Source: JBGSMF01 sp964651475
Lineage (GTDB): Bacteria > Chloroflexota > Anaerolineae > Fen-1058
Length of the DNA: 64,000 bases
Assembly (NCBI GenBank): GCA_964651475.1
Contig: CAZYXV010000009.1
Location: 88,075-152,074, forward strand
Reading direction: 5' to 3'
Shown here one piece after another: positions 57,491 through 64,000 of the stretch. The notes beneath the pieces were generated by a model. It searched no databases and had not been told where the DNA came from. It saw only the letters and a list, made by a program, of their open reading frames with translations. A program made the position numbers and the translations under genes. How positions within the stretch are numbered: position 1 is the stretch's first letter; each line of letters begins with the position of its first letter.

Positions 57491-58619
57491 TCAAGTGACG
57501 ACCGGGCTGGCTTGAGCGATGAACAAGCGCAAGACGGCTTCGATGTCACGAGTGTCCAAGACTCGTTCAGCCACGAAGCGTAAGACAGCTTGAGCATGGT
57601 CGGTGCGATGTTGCCGGATCACGTCAGCCAAAGTGGGCGGTGTTTGCGACTGGGCGATTTGCTGGGCCTGTTGGAGTTCACGTCTGTGCACAGAAAGAAC
57701 TTTGGACGCTTGTCGCCCGGATGCCGCCTTGAGATGATCACGCAGACCTCACCCCGCACGTCCTTGAGTTGTCCGTGGACAGTCCGGACATAATAATCAG
57801 GCGGCGGCGTGTCGTCTACAGCTTTCAGCCAAACATAATGATAACGCTGGTGCTTCAACGCCAGGTCGTGTTGGTCAACGCGTTTCCCATTCAGATGACA
57901 ATTAGGCTTGAGAGCGCAAACACATGCCATCCTTGACGGCGGCAATCGTTGATCAGTTTGCCCGACGCATACCACGAGTCAAACTCGACATACACCTGGT
58001 AGCCGGTCGGCAGCAGTCCTGCCAAAGCCGCCAGCGTCTCGCGAGCCAGGCGATACTTGCTGCGATAGTGCAAGCGCGGCTGCTCAGCGGTGCGTTGCCG
58101 ATTGAGTTGGCGCACCGTCTTTTCTCGCAAGTACAAGCGGGTATCCCAGGTGAAGCCAAACGGCCCCACTTTGATGTGCACCTCCACATACACAAAGCCA
58201 TTGCTATACACCTGCTTGTTGCGCGTGCTCTCGGTATGGTTGTGGTGAAAGGCGACCTCTTGGCGTCGTGTGGCCTTGCCCTTCTTATCCAAGCTATCGT
58301 CCACGCTCACCCATAGAATCGGCGGATAGCCCAGTCGCCTGGCCAACTCGAGCATGGCTGCCAGCATATACTTGCAGCGTGGCCCTGATACGTCTTTGGA
58401 CTCCCCGGGACTTTCCCGAAAGAAATCCGCCGCCGCTTTTGGATCCGGATCAATCAAGTCTTGCCGATAAATATCGGCCAACGTGCGGCGGTGCTCACAA
58501 TCGATCAGCCCGTCTACCAGTTGGGTCAAGTGACGCATTTGCTGTTTTGAAAGTGCTAATTGCAACGCCAGTAGAAAGCGGACAAGTTGCGGCGCTTGTC
58601 GTACAATAGTCTTGAGCAT
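57491..58619 (-). pseudogene. Deleted, frameshifted DDE transposase of an insertion sequence
   Basis: Three reading frames join to one damaged IS4/IS701-like transposase. The N-terminal part (from ATG 58619) has VSVDDSLDKKGKATRR with the first Asp and VEFDSWYASGK with the second. It ends near 57905 after ALS because of a two-base slip in CTCTC; the next frame continues KPNCHLNGKRV to FFLCTDV. The following part up to the catalytic Glu is missing. The last frame (LQQAQQIAQSQTPPTLADVIR...) is the C-terminus. The element cannot move on its own. Terminal repeats were not convincingly found. Confidence 0.75.
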
Positions 58620-58935
58620 CGGGCACCTCGGTTTAGATAGGGGTTGGCAAAATGCAATCTTACACCGAGAATCCCCAATGCTCAACTCAATTCATTTTTG
58701 GCAAAAGTACAGTTCAATTATTCTAGCACAAGCCGGCGGCAAAAACAAGGCGCGCGGAACAAGCCCAACACGGATCTGCTCACGGATGACACAGATTGAG
58801 TGACGCGCCTTTCCGTGTATCCAGGCCACGCGCAGCGTCCGCGGTGTGCTGCCAGCATCTTCAGTACGTTCGGTGGGGCAGTGGCCCATCCCCTCGGACG
58901 TCTAAAGTGTAGCGGCATTTCGCCCGCTGTGTGCG
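58620..58935. other. Intergenic region between the transposase remnant and the lipoprotein gene
   Basis: About 316 bases with no gene that I can support. It includes the upstream end of the IS remnant (to about 58720) and a stretch with CACGGATCTGCTCACGGAT that resembles dispersed short repeats. Confidence 0.5.
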
Positions 58936-59610
58936 CTATTGATCATGAACTTCTGTTGGCACCACGATTTCGCCAAAGCCCGACCAAGGTTGAATGTAAC
59001 GCATATCGAGCGCCAAGTTCTCGGCAGACATACCTCTACCTTTGAGCCAGTAGTTTTCCAAACTGCCCGGCTCAAAGTAGTAAACTGCACTGACAAGCAT
59101 ATCAGGCCTGATTTCGCCCAAGTTTTGTATCCCAGGTCGACTCTCAAATGCTAACCCCTGCTGTAGATATAACACTTCCAGGCTATAACATCCCCCATGA
59201 CCAAAACAGCCTTCTTTTGCATAGAGGAGCTCAGGTGGGCCAAGCTGATCTACTACGGGCCCCAAACGTAGGTCACATTCTAGCGGCCTTACCCCCATTA
59301 ACGTCACTTGATCATCTACTATATGCATTGTCTCGACTTCCCTGTCGTGTGCTGCGCTTCTCCAGGAGTATGACCGACGCCCTGGAATAAGAGTGTATAC
59401 TTCTAATGTCTCTTGTTCACTTTTTTGCAACCCCTTGATAAATTGTTCAACATCAGCCTGTGTGGATATACCAGGCATCAAGTTTTGCCAATATGACGGC
59501 GTACATGGAGTGTGGCTAACCCAACCACTGTCGGCTGGAGCCAAAAGGTTAGAACAAGCAGCCAAGACTAGCAGCAACAACAGTAATCCACTATTGTTCA
59601 GCTTCCTCAT
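58936..59610 (-). CDS. Lipoprotein of unknown function, possible immunity partner
   Basis: A 224-residue exported lipoprotein. The signal peptide has a hydrophobic run LLLLLLVLAAC ending in the lipobox, so Cys19 would be lipidated. The mature part has six or seven cysteines (CTPSYW, CDLRL, CFGHGGCY) and no family I recognise. The ATG overlaps the stop of the toxin-like gene by one base (TAATG) with GGAGG upstream, so the two are made together. In RHS systems the gene after the toxin tail usually encodes immunity, and a lipoprotein could protect against a periplasmic target. That role is inferred. Confidence 0.7.
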   Translation of the reverse strand: MRKLNNSGLLLLLLVLAACSNLLAPADSGWVSHTPCTPSYWQNLMPGISTQADVEQFIKGLQKSEQETLEVYTLIPGRRSYSWRSAAHDREVETMHIVDDQVTLMGVRPLECDLRLGPVVDQLGPPELLYAKEGCFGHGGCYSLEVLYLQQGLAFESRPGIQNLGEIRPDMLVSAVYYFEPGSLENYWLKGRGMSAENLALDMRYIQPWSGFGEIVVPTEVHDQ

Positions 59611-60305
59611 TATCTGCCTCCATAGTGCCGTTGGGACGGTCTTAACCTCAGGCTAACATAAGCGCTGCGCATATTATCCAGGCTTTTGTTTCCGTGGGCA
59701 GGATAAATCGTTACGGTCAGTGCTTCTGCCCAATCCTCCCAATCATTATTATCGGCCAAATCTGTTACATTCGCACCCGGTGGATTGAACTCGTAACCTC
59801 CTTCGTGCCGTAATGGATCGCTTTGTATGCTGCCAGTCGCCTTTGCAATACCGCTGCTGAACATCCCCCCAGTTCGATTGTTCCATACATGCCCAAGTTC
59901 ATGCACTGTTTGCTCTGCTGCTGTGCCAAGATTGATCTCGTGCGTGTTAGGCTTGTTGAAAAAAGATATCGTTGACCCTTCTGTTTCAGCCGCTGCATAT
60001 TTTATTATAATCGTTCCATTAGGGCCCGGCTCACGCCCAGTTTCTTTTACTTCATCCTTTCGCACAAATGTTGTGCCTCCAAAAATCTGCTTAAATCTAT
60101 CTTTTCCACCTTCCAGTTGAGCCACCAATGCCTTCAGTCCGGCACCGATTTTCTGTAGGGCGGTCGTGGACCACAATCCGTTTGCGTCATCAATGACAAT
60201 ACCATAAGTTATCTGTAAGGTTTCTAGGTACTTGAGGCATACTTTATCTGTGTCAGCACAATGTCCACTCGGATCGGTGTACTTGAGCGCGTTGTTGAGA
60301 ACATG
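59610..60305 (-). pseudogene. Orphan RHS C-terminal tail with a HELGH metallopeptidase-like domain
   Basis: The open frame starts abruptly at 60305 with HVLNNALKYTDPSGHC, which is the end of an RHS core (YVLNNPLKYTDPSGH). A stop codon lies immediately before it. The last 188 residues, from a possible TTG at 60176, hold TVHELGHVWNN (His92, Glu93, His96) and later DWEDWAEAL, fitting a zinc metallopeptidase. Everything upstream of the RHS end is missing; instead IS110-type DNA follows. It is either a displaced, silent toxin tail kept for recombination or a decayed gene. Expression would need the TTG start. Confidence 0.75.
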
Positions 60306-60762
60306 TTATCATATAAGCAAGGGCGCGGGACGCTGCGCCCCTCTTGCCACCGGGCGCATCCGGGAGCATAATACTCTATGGCGAGCGAACGGGGACGTCT
60401 GCTCCGGGTGCTGGACGTGTGGGCCAGCCGGCCATGTTATGGGACGCTGTCGGCCCACCTGCACGGTGAGGGGACACTGCCGGGTATTCGTATGGGATGC
60501 TACCGCGAACCTGTCGCGGCGAAGGGCTAGCCGGGTATAGTTATGGGAGGCTGCCAGCCAGCCCGTGCACATGTTTGGCCGTCCACTCGCCGCGTGGTGA
60601 ACTGGCGGCAAGCCCGTGGACATGTTTGGCTGCCCGTTCGGATCCGCTCACCTGGGATGAAAAGCCCGTATCCGTGTGTGAAGTCTAGACCCAAAAATCG
60701 GGTGCGCCCGGTCTGTGGGCTGGTCAGGTTCACCAGCCGTTTGACGACAAGGAGTATAGACC
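60306..60762 (+). ncRNA. Non-coding left end of the IS110-type element, candidate bridge RNA
   Basis: This 457-base region runs from the broken RHS tail to the transposase ATG. No coding frame has a good start or family. It has three copies of TATGGGANGCT (60438-60448, 60491-60501, 60542-60552) and a 19-base direct repeat with one mismatch (60561-60579 and 60612-60630, GCCCGTG...ATGTTTGGC). IS110-group elements encode a structured bridge RNA in just this place, with two loops that recognise donor and target. The sequence context supports such an RNA but the loops were not mapped. AAGGAG precedes the ATG. Confidence 0.45.
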
Positions 60763-61580
60763 ATGACCCAAGACAAGTCCAATCCCACTCGTTTCATTGG
60801 CCTCGATATTCACAAAGAGTACATTGTCGCCGCTGGGGTGAATGCGGCTCAAGAGCAAGTCTTTGGCCCGCTGCGTTTCGCGGTCCAAGACCTGGACACC
60901 TGGATCGCTAAACACCTCACACCGCAAGACGCCGTAGTGTTGGAGATGACGACCAACACCTACACTGTCTACGATGCGCTGCTGCCACACGTCCATTCAG
61001 TGACGGTGGTGCACCCGCCGCACGTTGCCCTCATCGTCCGCGCCCAGGTCAAGACAGACCGCAAAGCGGCGCTCAGCCTGGCGCAACTGCACGCGGCCGG
61101 GCTGTTGGTGGGTATCTGGATTCCCCCCAAGCCGGTGCGCGACCTGCGCGCGCTCATCGCCCAACGCTGGAAGATGGTGCGCCTGGCTACTGTGGCCAAG
61201 AACCGGCTACATTCCGCACTGCACCGCCATCACCTGGACGCACCCAAGAGCAGCCTGCCCTTCTCGCCCAAGCACAAAGAGTTCTGGCTCAACTTGCCCG
61301 TGTCGGCGCTGGAACGCGCTAACATTCAATGCGACTGGGAGACCATCGAGTTCGCCGACCGACAAAAGGCGCTGCTGGAAGACAGCATTGCCAAAGTGGC
61401 GGCTGAGGATGCGCGCGTGCCCTTGTTGGTGCAACTGCCGGGTATCGGGATGATCGGCGCAATGTCGCTGCTGGCCGCCATTGGCGATATCACTCGTTTT
61501 GCCAGCTCCAAAGCGTTGGTGGGCTATGCCGGGCTAGGCACGCGCGTGCACGACAGCGGCCATCTGCATCAGAGCGGCCG

Positions 61581-61622
61581 CACACTTGCACCTGCGCTGG
61601 CGCGCAAGCGCAAGTGCAGGTG
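61581..61622. repeat. Palindromic insertion 1 in the IS110 gene
   Basis: A 42-base near-perfect palindrome with ends ACACTTGCAC and GTGCAGGTGT around a GCGCGC centre. Three base pairs are non-canonical. It sits between the SGR and TKTG codons of the transposase and shifts the frame. Confidence 0.7.
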
Positions 61623-61758
61623 TCACCAAGACCGGGCGCAAGGACATTCGGCACATCATGGTCGAAGCCGCGCAGAGCGCCTCACGCACGCACGCGCATT
61701 GGAAGGCTACCTTGGCGCGCCTGGAGCCAAGAATCGGCCGGCGCAAAGCCGTGGTCGC

Positions 61759-61788
61759 CACACTGGCACTTGCGCGCCAGTGCAAGTG
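61759..61788. repeat. Palindromic insertion 2 in the IS110 gene
   Basis: A 30-base palindrome, ends ACACTGGCAC and GTGCAAGTGT around GCGCGC, related in sequence to insertion 1. The flanks GTCGCC on both sides may be a target-site duplication of five or six bases. Confidence 0.65.
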
Positions 61789-62081
61789 TCGCCCGCAAGT
61801 TGCTGGTGTCGGTATGGCACGTGCTGACCGACCAGGTGGCCGACCGCTTTGCCAACGAACAGCAGGTGGCCTGCGCGCTGTTCGCGCACGCGTACAAGGT
61901 GGGCATCAAGAATCTACCGGATGGCCAGAGCGCGCTGCAGCCTGCTGCCGCGTGCCGCGTCAGCGGCCGCAGGCAGTTCACCCGCGATCAACTTGACCGG
62001 CTGGACCTGGGCAGCAACCTCACGCACATCCCGTGGGGCAGCAAGACCTTCAAGCTGCCGCCGTCCAAGCTGGCCAGTTAA

Positions 62082-62479
62082 GCGCGGACACGCCACAACT
62101 GCATAGCTTGTTAATGTGCGGGGGATGGAGACTGGCGCAAAAGCTCTCTTTTCATCCCATCGTTTTCGTGCGTCTATGGCCGGGTGCGTTTATCGCTTTC
62201 TGGGGCTTCCGGCCTGGTGGGCAAAGGGAAGGGCAGAGTCCATAGACCCTGCCCGGCCGTATAGCCGCCTGTGTCGGCGCTCGGAGCCTGTCCTGAGCGT
62301 AGCCGAAGGATCGCTCGCCAGCGTTGCCCCGCGAAGCGCCTCCGCACAGGCAAGGATAGTTTAGCATCGTTTTGTTATGAAACCAACCATTCGCTCTTTG
62401 ACGGAGGCGAAAGTGATAGAGCGTTAATCGGAAGAGTAGCAAATGCCTGCCCTGCATAACGAAACTGCCTAGCTTGTGT
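62082..62479. other. Region between the IS110 element and the immunity-type gene
   Basis: About 398 bases without a supported gene. It should hold the right end of the IS110 element near its start. A short interspersed repeat, TCCTGAGCGTAGCCGAAGGA, lies at 62291-62310. Short open frames on both strands have no family resemblance. Confidence 0.5.
62291..62310. repeat. Short interspersed repeat of the CTGAGC...CGAAGGA type
   Basis: TCCTGAGCGTAGCCGAAGGA, related to the copy inside the DUF2723 gene at 23518-23536. It is non-coding here. Confidence 0.5.
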
Positions 62480-63178
62480 TCATAGATCTTCTGGTCTCCG
62501 AACTAGAAAACTCTCCACATGTTCTCGGTGCGCTTGGGGCGTCCACTTTTTCGCGTCAAAATCCTCCCAGCGACTCCAGTTCTCCAGACGAACGAATGCA
62601 ATGCGTCGGTTGTACCCTGCTCTGAGCGTGACCTCCGCTACACGGCGAGTACAGAAGATAAATCCATAGTGAACCAAGCTAAAGAAATCTGAGCCATCCC
62701 AACTAGTTGGATCTATTCTGAGACCATGGCGCAGGTGAAGGCTAGTCTCTGGAAATTTGTATTCGATAAAGCCGCATACCGGGCATGGTCCCTTTAACAC
62801 TTTGGGTTCAACGAGTCGCACCTTGCTTGTGGCAGTTAACCGATAATAGGTGGGGATCTTCTCAGGCAGAGCTTTCCGAGGTTTCTTATACCACCCCACT
62901 ATATAAACGGGCTTTAGCTCAAAACCTGTCAAGCCTGCATCCTGCCATAGCTCTATCAGATCCTGGCAAAAGATAGGACGCAAATTCCACAGACGCTCAG
63001 TAAAGCCAAGCCGCCCTAGATGGCTCAGGGCAATTTCAATTATTGGGGGTTCAGATGTTTCGATGAGTACGTTACAGGCAGAACAACGTTGGCCTATGTC
63101 ATTCACGCATTGCCCACCAGCATATAGTCGGTAGTCTGAAGCATAATCAATATCAAGTACGTAAAACCCCTGTGTCAT
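62480..63178 (-). CDS. Double-CXXCG-motif protein, probable immunity protein
   Basis: A 232-residue protein with two CXXC pairs: RCSACN near 31-36 and CPVCG near 133-137, which is the layout of the double-CXXCG (SitI6-like) immunity family described from Myxococcus. Both pairs probably hold one zinc. No signal peptide or membrane helix. It follows an RHS-type gene whose tail resembles the matching SitA-like toxin domain, 35 bases away. So an immunity role for the nuclease-like tail is the likely reading. Confidence 0.72.
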   Translation of the reverse strand: MTQGFYVLDIDYASDYRLYAGGQCVNDIGQRCSACNVLIETSEPPIIEIALSHLGRLGFTERLWNLRPIFCQDLIELWQDAGLTGFELKPVYIVGWYKKPRKALPEKIPTYYRLTATSKVRLVEPKVLKGPCPVCGFIEYKFPETSLHLRHGLRIDPTSWDGSDFFSLVHYGFIFCTRRVAEVTLRAGYNRRIAFVRLENWSRWEDFDAKKWTPQAHREHVESFLVRRPEDL

Positions 63179-63213
63179 GTTTGCCTCTTTTGGATCAGCA
63201 TTTATGGTAACTG

Positions 63214-64000
63214 TTACGGCCAGTTAATACCATACTCTGTGGCAAGTTGTTGCGCAAATGCCGCAATGTTCGTTGGCGTTGCGTTGGGGTGACGCCTTAG
63301 CCAATCTCCCCACCTTGCGTTATAACCCTGACCGTGCAGAACATCATGGTCCGCTGCTTCTACCCAGGCCCCCCACTTTGGATCATGAATGCTCTTGACC
63401 CCCCGTTGGAGAAACGTATCTTCAAACTCTTGAGGCAACATATGGTGTGCCTCGGCGCTTTTCATCCCCCTGGGTATTGGGGTTCGGTTTTTGAGATTAC
63501 TTCTAAAGTTGCCCGCTCTATAACTCGGCTTTGGAGCTGGGTTCCGGCTGGCACAAAAGAGCACACTGCCGCCATAGCCTGCCTCTGCCGCACCAGTCGC
63601 AACCATGGCTACCTCAGCGGGTAGAGCGAGAACACCTATCACTAGAGAAACACCCTCTGTTACTGGCGCTGCTGCAAGTGAACCCCCTTCCGCCGCCAGG
63701 CCAGTTACAATCTTAGCCGTACCATCTACTGCCAAGGCTGTACCGGCTACCTGGCTGGCAATTCGCCCAGCTTGTTGACCTTGCTGAAAAGCATAACTTT
63801 GATCCTCCTGCCAGAAGGCCCCAAAGGCTTCATCATAGACCAGATAGGGCGCACCCAAGAGCATGTCATTCGAGAACTGGCTAGCTGCACCTACAACCCA
63901 ATCAAACCAAGCGGGTGTATGCCCACTCGGATCTTGGTACTTGACCGGGGAGTGGACGACAAGATACTCCCAAAACGGAACAGGGTCTGCGATATGTGCG
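63214..64000 (-). CDS. RHS-type polymorphic toxin, C-terminal part (cut by window edge)
   Basis: The frame is open to the window edge and gives at least 262 residues. Near the edge it reads SPVKYQDPSGHTPAWFD, the end of an RHS core. A small hydrophobic stretch with Gly/Ala repeats follows (about 45-135 of the visible part). The last 90 residues contain SAEAHHMLPQEFEDTFLQRG and a final HPNATPTNIAAFAQQLATEYG, similar to the HNH/AHH-type nuclease tails (DUF2380-like) of SitA toxins. The gene probably encodes a contact-delivered toxin. The N-terminal RHS shell lies outside the window. Confidence 0.75.
   Translation of the reverse strand, partial: AHIADPVPFWEYLVVHSPVKYQDPSGHTPAWFDWVVGAASQFSNDMLLGAPYLVYDEAFGAFWQEDQSYAFQQGQQAGRIASQVAGTALAVDGTAKIVTGLAAEGGSLAAAPVTEGVSLVIGVLALPAEVAMVATGAAEAGYGGSVLFCASRNPAPKPSYRAGNFRSNLKNRTPIPRGMKSAEAHHMLPQEFEDTFLQRGVKSIHDPKWGAWVEAADHDVLHGQGYNARWGDWLRRHPNATPTNIAAFAQQLATEYGINWP

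Larger units (their letters stand above)
60763..62081 (+). pseudogene. IS110-family transposase broken by two palindromic insertions
   Basis: The N-terminal RuvC-like domain is intact to look at: FIGLDIHKEY (Asp15), VVLEMTTNTY (Glu61) and VKTDRKAALSLAQL (Asp99). The fourth acidic residue, usually in a D-x-x-D-A pattern, reads Ala102. The C-terminal domain has LPGIGMIGAMSLLAAIGDI and ends DSGHLHQSGR before the frame breaks at about 61580. A second frame continues TKTGRKDIRHIMVEAAQSAS to VVA, and a third continues RKLLVSVWHVLTDQVADRF to the end. Each break holds a short palindrome (61581-61622 and 61759-61788). The protein is not made as one chain. Confidence 0.85.

Noticed and set aside
60438..60630. 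Repeated motifs that might be a CRISPR array
   Set aside because: Only three short, unevenly spaced copies without proper spacers and no cas genes; better explained by IS110 RNA structure.

Overview
The window looks like a GC-rich chromosomal segment of a Chloroflexota bacterium, most likely an Anaerolineae relative. This is an inference. It rests on a membrane protein with a Thr/Pro-rich linker and SH3-like tail, a mevalonate-pathway decarboxylase, Chloroflexota-style GT39/DUF2723 membrane glycosyltransferases, a T-box on pheS, and several low-complexity palindromes scattered inside genes. No rRNA, tRNA or CRISPR array was found.

Layout. (1) 1-9.2 kb, minus strand: cvpA-mutS2-DUF92, then ftsH, a three-gene restriction-modification module (beta-class DNA methyltransferase, winged-helix-like protein, Mrr-like nuclease) and the start of topA. 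The R-M genes and topA are joined by short overlaps. (2) 9.4-14.6 kb, plus strand: an SH3-like membrane protein, a YfcC-type carrier, a mevalonate decarboxylase and a penicillin-acylase homologue that seems to lack its nucleophile. (3) 14.6-16.4 kb, minus strand: msrP and a GNAT protein. (4) 16.4-27.7 kb, plus strand: infC (apparent AUU start)-rpmI-rplT-trmH, then a phenylalanine T-box leader controlling pheS, two large membrane glycosyltransferases, pheT and a VTT-domain protein.

(5) 27.8-45.2 kb is an accessory island of two converging operons whose stop codons are only 7 bp apart. The plus operon encodes an O-carbamoyltransferase, a GT4, a PIG-L deacetylase/GT fusion, a radical SAM/SPASM enzyme, an alpha/beta hydrolase, a methyltransferase and a sulfotransferase. 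The minus operon encodes a polysaccharide deacetylase, a GT4, a GT-B/radical SAM fusion, two more radical SAM enzymes, a B12-type radical SAM enzyme and a GT-B glycosyltransferase. Together they suggest synthesis and heavy tailoring of an unknown glycan, glycolipid or aminoglycoside-like product. No sugar-nucleotide supply genes and no convincing precursor gene are present. A decayed piece of the VTT gene on the right flank mirrors the intact VTT gene on the left. This is the best candidate for an undescribed system.

(6) 45.7-57.2 kb: ordinary and accessory metabolism. It includes an LCMT-type methyltransferase, a DinB protein, a DUF169 protein, a P-type cation ATPase, a site-2 protease with CBS domains, a pyrimidine-dimer glycosylase, DUF1475, DUF1295, DegV, DUF4345, a TspO-like protein and a Rieske oxygenase. 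(7) 57.4-64 kb: a mobile and toxin region. It holds a deleted DDE insertion sequence, an orphan RHS tail with a metallopeptidase-like domain coupled to a lipoprotein, an IS110-type element broken by two palindromic insertions, and an RHS tail with a nuclease-like domain next to a double-CXXCG immunity-type protein. Both ends of the window cut genes (topA on the left, the RHS protein on the right).
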